Counted from the stretch's first letter, positions 1 to 8,051 are shown. The stretch is 34,547 nt of DNA from an uncultured Bacteroidales bacterium (GCA_900318465.1 ONKQ01000036.1:1-34547); one strand, 5' to 3'. The notes: generated from the letters alone by a model not told the origin. A program made the numbers and translations.

Positions 1-53
1 ATTTCAACCACAAAATTACTGAAAATCAATAATATGTGCAACTTTTTATCCAT

Positions 54-1082
54 TTATTTCGCTCTCTTTTCCCTCTTTTCTAATTCCGCCAACGGGTTCC
101 CAGAAGTATTTCCATATTTAGTCCCACCAACAAAATGCCATTGTTTCTCGGCAAAGCGCCAAGTACCTTGTTTTGTCGTACCATCAGCGCATTGGTGAGA
201 ACCCTGTGCAGCATTGTACTGCAAATTTCCTTGTGAGAACCAAACCTGCTTTGATGGACTTACAGAGAACACCCCATTGATGGCACCTGTTGGAGGCGGT
301 CCATAACCGCCTCCATTGCCACCGCCGCTCGGAAGCGAAGTAAAATACATTTCGTCGCCATAACCAGTTCCTTGGCTATTGATAGCATAGGCTCGAACAT
401 AATACACTGTTCCTGGAACTAGGCCGGTCATTAATACCGAATAACTTCCCGTACCATTGCCATTAGTGATATGGCTTCCACTTGTGTTGGGATTGTGGCT
501 CGTTCCCCAACAGATGCCTCGTTCCATCACAGTGGCACCACCATCACTGGTCACATCTCCTCCGCATTGGGCTGTGTTTTGCGTAATATCTGTTACTTGG
601 GCTGTTATTACAGTTGGAAGTACAGGTGTGATACTACCACCTCCCCCTCCGCCACCATTGTTTCCTCCTCCTTCAGCAAGTGTGGTAAAAGTTTTGTCTT
701 CTCCATAATAATACTCCAAGCCTCGCAAAGCAAAAGCCCGCACATGATAGGTTGTGTTGGGCGAAAGCCCTGTCAATGTCTTGACGAAAGGCTCGTTCCA
801 TGCCTCCGAAGATAATTGGCTGTCTTGTACAGTCGGATTGGACGAAGTGCTCCAGCAAATGCCAATCTTTGTCAAAGACAAGCCTTGTCTCACCTGAACA
901 GAGCATCCAGAAACGGCAGTTGAAGCAGTCACATCAGACGGCGTGTATGTTGTCACGATAACATCGTCATCCGAATTGCCACTAGAGTTGTTGTTATTGG
1001 GTTTGGTGCAACTTACGATGCAACTCATTACTGCTATAAACAGCAGCATAATTGTTGGTTTTGATAATGCTTTCATATCCAT
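54..1082 (-). CDS. FN3-like domain lipoprotein, probably C-terminally truncated
   Basis: The 342-residue product has a lipoprotein signal peptide with lipobox CIVSC (cysteine near residue 25), so it should be anchored in the envelope. Two fibronectin-type-III-like domains follow (about 45-134 and 156-250), each with a GICW-type motif and ending in YGE/YGD plus F-T-S/T, separated by poly-glycine linkers. The tail (about 263-325, motif FSVSPSKQVWFSQGNLQY) matches the opening of a domain common in Bacteroidales surface proteins, which normally runs on for well over 100 residues. Here it stops after about 60 residues and ends in a charged run (AELEKREKRAK) unlike the family. A frameshift or recombination truncation is the likely reason. 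It is the last of four minus-strand envelope genes. An alternative start two codons downstream is equally good. Function is unknown; surface binding is an inference. Confidence 0.8.
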   Translation of the reverse strand: MDMKALSKPTIMLLFIAVMSCIVSCTKPNNNNSSGNSDDDVIVTTYTPSDVTASTAVSGCSVQVRQGLSLTKIGICWSTSSNPTVQDSQLSSEAWNEPFVKTLTGLSPNTTYHVRAFALRGLEYYYGEDKTFTTLAEGGGNNGGGGGGGSITPVLPTVITAQVTDITQNTAQCGGDVTSDGGATVMERGICWGTSHNPNTSGSHITNGNGTGSYSVLMTGLVPGTVYYVRAYAINSQGTGYGDEMYFTSLPSGGGNGGGYGPPPTGAINGVFSVSPSKQVWFSQGNLQYNAAQGSHQCADGTTKQGTWRFAEKQWHFVGGTKYGNTSGNPLAELEKREKRAK

Positions 1083-1126
1083 ATTATTTTAGTGCTGCAT
1101 TCAATCTTTAATACAGAATACATGTT

Positions 1127-1795
1127 TTAAGGATAGTATTTATCAATTACATCCAGCGAAAGAGTTGGCCAAAAGTCAAAATACATATACTTGTAGTCAT
1201 ACTTCACTCCATCTACTTCAACAAAAAACCTTCCAGTAAAAGCTCTTGCAGCTTGTTGTTCGTGTTCGTTGAGATGCATAAGGGTCTCGTTATAAAGTTC
1301 CCAATCATCCGCTGTCATGATATATCCATTTTGCATTTGCTGTTGATAATACATATACGTATCATATTGAAACTTGCCATAAACTCCACAAAGCCATTCA
1401 CTATCTGCATTATAGAAAAGTAGGAACTCTTTGGAATAAGCATTGCCTTGTCTTGTTAGATACAACTTGTTGTCAAGAATGTCTTCGGATTCATCTTCTC
1501 GAAGATAGCCATACTCCACACCATACTTAATTGATCGGTCGGGAAGTGCCTCTTCCAAGGTGGATGTCAGCGAAGCAGTAATCTTATAATCATAATAGGA
1601 TGCCGTAACCTTAACATGCTCTCTAATCAACCGAGGAATCGAGGCTGATACTTCTGGTGTTTCTCCACCATTTGAGTCACCTCCTGAAGGGAAAGGATAA
1701 TTATCATCTTGTTTTGTACAACTCGCAATGCACAATATGACCGCTGCAAAAAGCGTAACAGTAAATGGTTTCATGATGTTCTTCATATTACACAC
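1127..1795 (-). CDS. Hypothetical lipoprotein
   Basis: The 222-residue protein starts with a lipoprotein signal (hydrophobic stretch ending LCIASC), followed by a short low-complexity linker rich in Ser, Gly and Pro. The mature part is mixed alpha/beta and rich in Tyr (motifs such as YGVEYGYL and YMYYQQQMQ). I recognise no family. A start three codons downstream (MKNIMKPF, base 1786) gives a more typical signal peptide. It lies 18 nt after the damaged beta-barrel gene and 44 nt before the FN3 lipoprotein gene, all on the same strand, so co-transcription is likely. The signal peptide resembles that of the downstream FN3 lipoprotein (MKPFTVTLFAAVILCIASC versus MLLFIAVMSCIVSC), which suggests the genes share history. 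Confidence 0.75.
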   Translation of the reverse strand: MCNMKNIMKPFTVTLFAAVILCIASCTKQDDNYPFPSGGDSNGGETPEVSASIPRLIREHVKVTASYYDYKITASLTSTLEEALPDRSIKYGVEYGYLREDESEDILDNKLYLTRQGNAYSKEFLLFYNADSEWLCGVYGKFQYDTYMYYQQQMQNGYIMTADDWELYNETLMHLNEHEQQAARAFTGRFFVEVDGVKYDYKYMYFDFWPTLSLDVIDKYYP

Positions 1796-1813
1796 ATTTA
1801 GTTCTAATAAAAA

Positions 1814-2361
1814 TTAAAATGGAATTGAAATTCCAATAATCCAGTTTCCAGTGCTCCCCGACTGGAATGGAAAATCATATTGGGTCATCAAAACATAATT
1901 CTCGATCCCAACTGAGAGTCTGGCACTGCCGCCCCAAAATGTTCTTTTATCAAGGCTTGTTAGATCTATTTTTTGTTTGCCTTCTTTTGCAGCAACCAGA
2001 TAGTCCATCACTACGCCTCCTCTGATAGCGACATGGAGTTTTTTGACATCGCCAAACAAATATCCAAAATAGGCTGGAACACGAAGGCTTGTGCTGGAAG
2101 TAGATAAAATCTTTGAGGAATACTGACCGTATGAAAAGCCTAATCCCGGGGTGAAGAAAACAGGAATCTCTTTATTCATAATGCCACCTTCCACTTGCAT
2201 CATAAACCCAAAATACGATGGTTGAAAAAATTGAAACCCATTATACCGCATACAACAGGAGCAATGGGCCTTTCACCCTTATTTCCTAAAATGGAACTTT
2301 GTCCTATAGCCATTCCGCTGAACAGCAACGCTAACATGACTATCAATACAAATCTTTTCAT
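1814..2361 (-). pseudogene. Small outer-membrane beta-barrel protein gene with a frameshift
   Basis: The start at 2361 (MKRFVLIVML..., a good signal peptide ending MAIGQ) opens a frame that stops at 2200 after 53 codons. The rest of the protein (motifs YNGFQFFQPSYFGF, FFTPGLGFSYGQ, VPAYFGYLFG, ending in a Phe as barrels do) is in another frame, which is closed upstream near 2270. The two pieces overlap between about 2200 and 2270, so a 1- or 2-base indel there would join a secretion signal to a barrel of about 160 residues. Alternating hydrophobic strands and the C-terminal aromatic residue support an outer-membrane barrel. The damage may be real or a sequencing error. The 3' part alone, starting at 2251, would lack a signal peptide. 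Confidence 0.7.
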
Positions 2362-2381
2362 TTCAATTAATTTTAATTGTC

Positions 2382-2420
2382 AAGGAGGTTGACCAAACTG
2401 ACTTGGTCTCCCTCCTCCTT
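2382..2420 (-). terminator. Intergenic hairpin, possible terminator after the FN3 lipoprotein gene
   Basis: AAGGAGG pairs with CCTCCTT, and inside it GACCAA pairs with TTGGTC, giving a long interrupted stem between two minus-strand genes. The U-tract on the minus side is weak, so it may attenuate rather than stop transcription. Confidence 0.4.
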
Positions 2421-2433
2421 CTTATTGTTGTTT

Positions 2434-3198
2434 TCAGAAATATCTCTCCAATTCCAATATGTCACCATATACACTCTCTTTCAGCACCAAATTATTCGAA
2501 GTGCATGATTGAATCGTATAAGTAACAGTTTTGGTTTGTCCATCGACAAAGCCATACGTATGACCATATACCCAAGGAACTATATCAAAATCACTAAAAC
2601 TAACGTTCGTGTATGTGGCCGTGACAATGTTGCCCGAAATGGTATAATCTCCAAAAGCCATAACGCCGCTAAAGCTATTACTATATTCAAAGAAGATCTT
2701 CCCCTTCACATCATCATAGTCGAAAATGATGTTCATATACAATTCATCGTATGTAGGTGAATGCATGTTCCAACCACCTGGAAGCATGGTCTCATAATTT
2801 GTGCCGCCACCTCCACCAGAAGTTTCAGTGGTAAAACTTTGGTTTTCACCATAGTAGTAATTTGTACCATCATAGGCAAAAGCACGCACATAGTACTTCG
2901 TATCAGGCGTAAGACCATTGATTGTACACACATAAGGCTGGTCACAAACTTCAGTGGATTGCTTATTGTCAGATGGAGTAGGATTAGAAGAAGTACTCCA
3001 ACACACCCCAAGTTCGGAGAGTGAAACATTTCCATTCACAATGGCATCGCCTCCACATGATGCGGAAGTGCTTGTGATGTTTGTTGGAGTGTAAGTCTTC
3101 ACTTCAACATTAGTGTTGTCGTCGGCATTAGGCTTTGTGCAGCCTGCCAGATATAATGCCAATAGCATCATACCAAAAAGTGTCATCGTTTTTTTCAT
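2434..3198 (-). CDS. FN3-like domain lipoprotein
   Basis: The 254-residue protein has a lipoprotein signal peptide (lipobox LYLAGC) and one FN3-like domain (about 35-128) with the same LGVCWSTSSNPTPS, PDTKYYVRAFAYDG and YGENQSFTT motifs as the protein at 54-1082. A GGGGG linker and a C-terminal domain of about 115 residues follow, predicted all-beta and rich in Thr, Tyr and Phe. The C-terminal part resembles lipocalin-like or META-like beta folds of Bacteroidales lipoproteins only in general composition, so I give no family. It is the first gene of the minus-strand envelope group. A weak -7-like box (TGGATTTG, 3242-3249) lies upstream. Function is unknown. Confidence 0.82.
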   Translation of the reverse strand: MKKTMTLFGMMLLALYLAGCTKPNADDNTNVEVKTYTPTNITSTSASCGGDAIVNGNVSLSELGVCWSTSSNPTPSDNKQSTEVCDQPYVCTINGLTPDTKYYVRAFAYDGTNYYYGENQSFTTETSGGGGGTNYETMLPGGWNMHSPTYDELYMNIIFDYDDVKGKIFFEYSNSFSGVMAFGDYTISGNIVTATYTNVSFSDFDIVPWVYGHTYGFVDGQTKTVTYTIQSCTSNNLVLKESVYGDILELERYF

Positions 3199-3282
3199 GA
3201 CATATTTCCTTTCTTTTTTGCGGCATCGACACCCAAAACGCCAAATCCATTTTGAATTTGATTGTTACATTCAAAACACACC

Positions 3283-3323
3283 AAAAAAAGAAGCGCGGGT
3301 ATCTGAACTATTGCTCATCCCGC
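3283..3323 (-). terminator. Intrinsic terminator of the structured RNA
   Basis: On the minus strand GCGGG (3323-3319) pairs with CCCGC (3299-3295), followed by GCTTCTTTTTTT, a clear U-tract. Confidence 0.6.
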
Positions 3324-3550
3324 AAACAAGGCTCTCGCATTGCCCTCCCGTCGAGGATAAGCAATGCCGAAGCCCACGCTCATTCGTATATACAATTAAG
3401 GTAAGTATATATCGAATACATGGGCGTTGGCCATTGCTTTATCAAGCGACGGGATTGAACTTGCGAGATTCTGTTTGCCGCAGATAAAGCGTTAGTACAA
3501 CGCCTTTCTTTCAATATGTCTGCCGCTCGGCCTTTTCAGGGCAGAACGGC
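3284..3550 (-). ncRNA. Structured small RNA with rod-like fold; 6S-like candidate
   Basis: A perfect Bacteroidota promoter points into this gap on the minus strand, and a hairpin plus U-tract ends it. In between, complementary blocks nest in order to make a long interrupted rod: CAAACA with TGTTTG, CTCGCA with TGCGAG, CCCGTCG with CGACGGG, GATAAGCAATG with CATTGCTTTATC, GCCCA with TGGGC, and ATTCG.TATATAC with GTATATA.TCGAAT around the apical loop near 3395-3405. Two small hairpins sit at the 5' end (CTGCCG/CGGCAG and GGCGTT/AACGCT). A long stem broken by internal loops, about 270 nt in all, resembles 6S RNA, which binds RNA polymerase. I saw no RNase P, tmRNA or SRP signature. The RNA gene is well supported; the 6S identity is an inference. 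Confidence 0.6.
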
Positions 3551-3554
3551 AGGG

Positions 3555-3583
3555 CAAAAATACAGAATTTTCGGATAGCGCAA
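3555..3583 (-). promoter_or_regulatory. Promoter of the structured RNA
   Basis: On the minus strand TTG (3583-3581) lies 18 nt before TATTTTTG (3562-3555), a full match to the Bacteroidota TAnnTTTG -7 element. The predicted start is near 3550. Confidence 0.7.
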
Positions 3584-3638
3584 GGAAAAAAGAGACAAAT
3601 CTTGCGGAAATCTGCCACAAATGTCATCCTAATCGATT

Positions 3639-3739
3639 CGATAATCCCCCATTTCTATCAATTTTTTTGAGTTTTGGGGATTTATAGCATCGATAATTCC
3701 CCAAATCTATCAAAAAAAATGAGTTTTGGGGGGCTATCG
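3639..3739. repeat. Two tandem copies of a 49-nt palindromic element upstream of an AAA ATPase
   Basis: Copies at 3639-3687 and 3691-3739 repeat with a 52-nt period. Each is itself an inverted repeat: CGATAAT(C/T)CCCC at the left, TTTTGGGG and TAT(A/C)G at the right, with an A/T-rich middle containing CTATCA and TGAGTTTTGGGG. Copy 2 ends 13 nt before the -7 box of the ATPase gene, so it overlaps the expected -33 region. This suits an operator; a mobile palindromic repeat is the alternative. Confidence 0.7.
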
Positions 3740-3752
3740 AATATATTTTTTG

Positions 3753-3760
3753 TATCTTTG
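3753..3760 (+). promoter_or_regulatory. -7 promoter element of the DUF234-type ATPase gene
   Basis: TATCTTTG matches TAnnTTTG. It lies 24 nt before the ATG and directly after the tandem palindromes. The -33 box is not clear. Confidence 0.6.
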
Positions 3761-3783
3761 CGGCTGAATTTCAGACAAAAAAC

Positions 3784-5214
3784 ATGGATAAGAACTTCAT
3801 CGGACGACAAGAAGAAATACGACTCCTCCAAAAACTGCAAAAATCCGGAAAGCCTGAGTTTGTTGCGGTTTACGGAAGAAGGCGCGTGGGCAAGACCTAT
3901 CTCATCCAACAGTTTTTCGAGAACAAGTTTTCCTTTGCAGCCTCCGGCATCATCGGCGGGAAAAAAGAAGACCAAATGTTCGCCTTCACAAGTGCCTTGG
4001 CCGTGGCAGGCTATCAGGGGAAAAAACCAAAAAACTGGCTCGAAGCCTTTGAGATGCTCAAAACGACTTTGGAGCAACACAACCGTAAAGGCCGTTGCAT
4101 CATCTATATAGACGAGCTGCCTTGCTTCGACACGCCAAAATCGGGTTTCGTCAAGGCGTTGGGGCATTTTTGGAACACTTGGGCTTCATTGCGGAAGAAT
4201 GTCACCCTCATCGTATGCGGGTCAGCTACCTCATGGATGGTGAGCAACATCATCAACAACCACGGAGGGCTGCACAACCGCATCACGCACAGCATCTATC
4301 TAAGGCCGTTCAACCTCGCCGAAACCGAGGCCTATCTGCACACCTTGGGCATCTATTGGCCTCGGCAAACCGTGGTGGAAACCTACATGATGTTGGGCGG
4401 CGTTCCCTATTATCTCAGTCTTTTGGACAAACAGGAAAGTCTTGCCCAGAATATCGACAGGCTCTATTTCCGAAAAAACGCCGAACTCAGCCAAGAATAC
4501 AACCGCCTTTACGCCTCGCTTTTCAAATCGCCTGAGCCTTATCTCCGCATCGTGGAAGTCTTGGGAAAAAACAAACAGGGCATGACCCGATCCGAATTGG
4601 AGGAGGCACTGAAAACTCCGTCAAGCGGCTCCTTGACCAAGCAACTTGACAACCTTGTACACTGCGACCTCATCAGACGGTACATCTCCAAAATGAACGG
4701 AAAGCCAAAGGTGAAGGATGCCTATTACCAATTGGTGGACTTCTTCTCGTTTTTTTACCTCACTTTCTCCAAGAAAATCACTACGGAGGACTACTGGGAG
4801 CAACACCTCAACACCCCCGTAGCCAACACATGGTTGGGACTTGCCTTCGAGAGAATCTGTGTCGCCCACCAATACCAAATCCGCCATGCTTTGGGGCTTG
4901 ACCGTATTGCTGTGGAGTTTTATTCCTGGCGAAACAACACTACGCCAAAAGCCCAAATCGACCTCATCATCGAGCGCGCCGATCATTTGATTAACCTTTG
5001 CGAAATCAAATACACCTATTCGGAATACACCATCACGGCAAGCGAGGACAAGAAACTGAAAGCCCGTATCTCTGCTTTCAGCTACGCAACGAAAACCAAA
5101 TGCGGCATCATTCCCACTTGGATAACACCTCATGGATTGTTCAAAAATGAGCACTCCGCTTCCGTGCAATACCAAGTAACAATGGACGACCTGTTTTATA
5201 ATCCCAGCAAATGA
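3784..5214 (+). CDS. AAA ATPase with C-terminal DUF234/PD-(D/E)XK-like domain
   Basis: The 476-residue protein has a Walker A motif GRRRVGKT (31-38), a Walker B motif IIYIDELP (106-113) and a sensor-1-like strand TLIVCGSATS (141-150). These features, with the early FIGRQEE box, define the archaeal-type ATPase family often annotated as ATP-binding protein. A winged-helix region follows (about 265-305). The C-terminal part carries QIDLIIER...NLCEIKY (about 393-416), the D...ExK pattern of the nuclease-like DUF234 domain. Cellular role in bacteria is unknown; a mobile or conflict-related role is often suspected. Its stop overlaps the ygiQ start by 4 nt (ATGA), so the two are translationally coupled. 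The tandem palindromes just upstream may be its operator. Confidence 0.88.
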   Translation: MDKNFIGRQEEIRLLQKLQKSGKPEFVAVYGRRRVGKTYLIQQFFENKFSFAASGIIGGKKEDQMFAFTSALAVAGYQGKKPKNWLEAFEMLKTTLEQHNRKGRCIIYIDELPCFDTPKSGFVKALGHFWNTWASLRKNVTLIVCGSATSWMVSNIINNHGGLHNRITHSIYLRPFNLAETEAYLHTLGIYWPRQTVVETYMMLGGVPYYLSLLDKQESLAQNIDRLYFRKNAELSQEYNRLYASLFKSPEPYLRIVEVLGKNKQGMTRSELEEALKTPSSGSLTKQLDNLVHCDLIRRYISKMNGKPKVKDAYYQLVDFFSFFYLTFSKKITTEDYWEQHLNTPVANTWLGLAFERICVAHQYQIRHALGLDRIAVEFYSWRNNTTPKAQIDLIIERADHLINLCEIKYTYSEYTITASEDKKLKARISAFSYATKTKCGIIPTWITPHGLFKNEHSASVQYQVTMDDLFYNPSK

Positions 5215-7028
5215 CTCTACTCGATTGGCTCCCCATAACGAAAAAAGAAACCGATTTGCGCGGTTGGGACGAGGTGGACATCGTCTTCGTCACTGGCGAT
5301 GCATACGTCGACCATCCCGCTTTTGGGGCGGCGGTTATTGGAAGAGTATTGGAACACAATGGTTTCCGTGTGGCGCTCATTCCGCAGCCCAACTGGAGGG
5401 ACGATTTGCGTGACTTCAAGAAATTCGGCAAGCCAAGGATTTATTTCGGCGTGTCGGCGGGCTGTATGGACTCGATGGTGAACCACTACACGGCCAACAA
5501 ACGCCTCCGCAGCAACGATGCCTACACCCCGGGCGGCGATGCGGGCTTCCGTCCCGACCGCGCCACGGTGGTCTATAGCAACATCCTCAAGCAACTCTAC
5601 CCCGACGTGCCCATCGTCATCGGCGGCATTGAGGCTTCATTAAGGCGCGTGACACATTATGACTATTGGGACGACTGCCTGAAACCCAGCATTTTGGTGG
5701 ATTCCAAGGCCGACATTGGCGTTTACGGTATGGGCGAACTCACTATGGTGGAAATCGCGAAGGCCATCCAAAGCGGGAAAAAAGTCAGCGAATTGACTGA
5801 CATTCAGCAGACTTTCTTTTTGCAAGACAAAAAACAACCTTTGCCTGATTTCGAGGGCGAAACTATTGAACTTGTTTCGCACGAAGTCTGCCTCAAGGAC
5901 AAGAAGAAATACGCTTCCAACTTCCGCCATATCGAAGAGGAATCGAACAAGAAACACGCGGCAAGACTAATTCAAGAAATTGGTAACCAAAGACTTGTCA
6001 TCAACCCACCCTTGCCGACTTTCACCACGGAGCAGATTGATGCTTCTTTTGATTTGCCTTACACGAGGCTGCCGCATCCGAAATACGCCAAGCGTGGCGT
6101 GATTCCCGCCTACGAAATGATTCGCCATTCGGTGAATTTACACCGTGGCTGTTTTGGCGGCTGCGCTTTTTGCACCATCTCGGCGCACCAAGGCAAGTTT
6201 GTGGCTTCGCGGAGCAAGGAATCCATTATGCGCGAGGTGGAGAAAGTCGTTGAAATGGAGGATTTTAAGGGCTACATCAGCGACTTGGGCGGTCCGTCGG
6301 CCAACATGTACGGTATGAAGGGTAAAGATGAACGCCTCTGCGAGAAATGCTCCCGCCCGACCTGCCTGCAACCCACTGTCTGCAAAAACCTCAACACCGA
6401 CCACCATCCGCTCATCGACATATATAAAGAGGTGGACGCACACCCGAAGGTCAAGAAGGCCACCATCGGCTCGGGCATCCGCTACGACCTGTTTTTGCAC
6501 GACAGCACACCCGAGGAAAACAAGGCGATGGGCTACGATGAATACTTCCGCCAATTGGTCACGCGCCACGTCAGCGGCAGGCTGAAAGTCGCGCCAGAGC
6601 ACACTTCCGATGCCGTCCTCAAACTCATGCGCAAGCCCAAGTTCGACATGTTCGTCAAACTGAAAAAGAAGTTCGACCAAATCAACGAAAAGGAACATCT
6701 GAACCAGCAACTCATCCCTTATTTCATCTCCTCGCACCCCGACTGCTACCTTGAAGATATGGCCGATTTGGCGGTGAGAACCAAGGAATTAGGCTATCAT
6801 CTGGAACAAGTGCAAGACTTCACCCCAACTCCGATGACCTTGTCCACCGAAATCTATTATTCTGGCTACGACCCTTATACCTTGGAGCCAGTTTTTTGTG
6901 CCAAAACAAAGGAGGAAAAACTCGCCCAACAAAGGTTTTTCTTCTGGTACAAACCAGAGAATAGAGAGTGGGTGAAGAACGCTTTGCGCAAGATCGGCCA
7001 TCCCGAATGGATCAAGAAACTGTTTTAA
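5211..7028 (+). CDS. ygiQ: YgiQ family radical SAM protein
   Basis: The 605-residue product matches the YgiQ family in length and layout. An N-terminal domain (LTLLDWLPIT-like start, then VDIVFVTGDAYVDHP and GVSAGCMDSMVNHYT) precedes a radical SAM core whose [4Fe-4S] ligands are C314, C318 and C321 in HRGCFGGCAFC. A second cysteine-rich patch, CEKCSRPTCLQPTVC (about 384-398), is also typical of this family. The C-terminal part (QVQDFTPTPMT) is conserved too. The substrate of YgiQ proteins is not established. The ATG overlaps the stop codon of the ATPase gene by 4 nt, so it is probably translated from the same mRNA; whether the functions are linked is not shown. Confidence 0.93.
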   Translation: MTLLDWLPITKKETDLRGWDEVDIVFVTGDAYVDHPAFGAAVIGRVLEHNGFRVALIPQPNWRDDLRDFKKFGKPRIYFGVSAGCMDSMVNHYTANKRLRSNDAYTPGGDAGFRPDRATVVYSNILKQLYPDVPIVIGGIEASLRRVTHYDYWDDCLKPSILVDSKADIGVYGMGELTMVEIAKAIQSGKKVSELTDIQQTFFLQDKKQPLPDFEGETIELVSHEVCLKDKKKYASNFRHIEEESNKKHAARLIQEIGNQRLVINPPLPTFTTEQIDASFDLPYTRLPHPKYAKRGVIPAYEMIRHSVNLHRGCFGGCAFCTISAHQGKFVASRSKESIMREVEKVVEMEDFKGYISDLGGPSANMYGMKGKDERLCEKCSRPTCLQPTVCKNLNTDHHPLIDIYKEVDAHPKVKKATIGSGIRYDLFLHDSTPEENKAMGYDEYFRQLVTRHVSGRLKVAPEHTSDAVLKLMRKPKFDMFVKLKKKFDQINEKEHLNQQLIPYFISSHPDCYLEDMADLAVRTKELGYHLEQVQDFTPTPMTLSTEIYYSGYDPYTLEPVFCAKTKEEKLAQQRFFFWYKPENREWVKNALRKIGHPEWIKKLF

Positions 7029-7029
7029 T

Positions 7030-7161
7030 GCAGAATGCGGAATTAAGAATGCGGAATAATGGGCTAAGCCCAATGTCACGTCACGATAGTGGCTGCGCCG
7101 AAATCTCCGATTCAGTGTAGCTAATCTTCGATTTCCGAATTCAGCATTCTGCATTCCGAAT
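7030..7161. repeat. Dispersed-type inverted repeat element
   Basis: GCAGAATGCGGAATT near the left end is complementary to AATTCAGCATTC and ATTCTGCATTCCG near the right end. The unit AGAATGCGGAAT also repeats directly at the left. The centre includes GGGCTAAGCCC. The element fills the gap between ygiQ and the hydrolase gene. Confidence 0.5.
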
Positions 7162-7168
7162 TTTTCAC

Positions 7169-7176
7169 TACCTTTG
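7169..7176 (+). promoter_or_regulatory. -7 promoter element of the nicotinamidase-like gene
   Basis: TACCTTTG matches TAnnTTTG and lies 26 nt before the ATG. It directly follows the inverted repeat. Confidence 0.6.
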
Positions 7177-7201
7177 CCGCAAATTTCTAACACATAATAA
7201 A

Positions 7202-7924
7202 ATGAAGAAAAACCTCATCGGAGCCATCGTGCTCATCGCTGCCCTTGCTATGACGGGCTGCAACAACGAGAAAAAGGAAAAGAAGCAACAAGAAGATGTC
7301 CAAAAGACTGAAGCCAAGGCAGAGAAGCCACAACTTCCTAATCGTCTGCTCATCATCGTCGACCCACAGGTTGACTTCACCACAGGCAGTTTGGCCACCA
7401 AAAACGGTCCCGCCGCCATGGACTACCTTGCCAAGGCCTTGAACGAAGGTGCTTGGAAAAACTATGGTTGGATCATCGTCACGCAAGACGCCCATCCCAA
7501 GAACCACTGCTCGTTTGTGGAGCAAGGCGGCGTGTTCCCGCCCCACTGCGTGGAAGGCACCGAAGGCATGAAAGTTTACCCCGCCCTTCAAGAGGTCTTG
7601 ACCAACATTATGTCCAACGTCCCGAACATCCATTATATGTTCAAAGGAAACTTGCCTGAGAAAGAGGAATTTAGCATCTTCCAAAACGAGCAAAGTGGTG
7701 AAAAGCTGCGTCGCACCATCGACGAATTTGAGCATTTTGAAGGCATCGACATTTGTGGTATCGCCACGGATTACTGTGTGTACGAAACCACAAAGGACCT
7801 CATTGCATTCTATCCCGCCAACAAGGTGCGTATTGTCACGAACTGCCTCGCTGCCGTCGACGACAACGACACCAAACTCGCCGACCTGATGAAGGAAAAC
7901 GGTATACAAGGCATCGAATTTTAA
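7202..7924 (+). CDS. Nicotinamidase-like cysteine hydrolase with lipoprotein signal
   Basis: The 240-residue protein belongs to the isochorismatase/nicotinamidase superfamily. The probable catalytic triad is D58 (IIVDPQVDF), K148 (MFKGNLPEK) and C192 (ATDYCVYET). Metal-site motifs of true nicotinamidases are present: TQDAHPKNHCSF (D96, H98) and FPPHCVEGT (H115). Such enzymes convert nicotinamide to nicotinate for NAD salvage. Unusually, the protein starts with a lipoprotein signal (lipobox AMTGC, C20) and a Lys/Glu/Gln-rich linker (22-44), so it is predicted to be exported and lipid-anchored rather than cytoplasmic. It stands alone behind its own promoter. The family call is firm; nicotinamide as substrate is an inference. 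Confidence 0.88.
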   Translation: MKKNLIGAIVLIAALAMTGCNNEKKEKKQQEDVQKTEAKAEKPQLPNRLLIIVDPQVDFTTGSLATKNGPAAMDYLAKALNEGAWKNYGWIIVTQDAHPKNHCSFVEQGGVFPPHCVEGTEGMKVYPALQEVLTNIMSNVPNIHYMFKGNLPEKEEFSIFQNEQSGEKLRRTIDEFEHFEGIDICGIATDYCVYETTKDLIAFYPANKVRIVTNCLAAVDDNDTKLADLMKENGIQGIEF

Positions 7925-7937
7925 TTGACACGTTTCA

Positions 7938-8051
7938 CGTCATTGCGAACGGAGTGAAGCAATCTATTCGCATAATTTGCTTCATTGGCCGACAAAAAAC
8001 GGCGAATTAACGAATGAAACGAATTGGACTATTTCGTGCCTCGCAGTGACG
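7938..8051. repeat. Inverted-repeat-ended intergenic element
   Basis: CGTCATTGCGA (7938-7948) is matched with one mismatch in inverted orientation by TCGCAGTGACG (8041-8051). The left part continues as a GAACGGAGTGAAGCAATC sequence of a type widely scattered in bacterial genomes. It contains no coding sequence. Confidence 0.6.

Noticed and set aside
1-53. Possible start of another minus-strand gene (MDKKLHILLIFSNFV...) right after the stop of the FN3 lipoprotein
   Set aside because: Only 17 codons are visible before the window edge and there is no promoter or recognisable signal. It cannot be supported.
3430-3470. tRNA-like T-arm (GTTCAATCC) on the minus strand
   Set aside because: The flanking bases do not pair as a T-stem and no acceptor, D or anticodon arm is present. 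The sequence is part of the long rod of the structured RNA.
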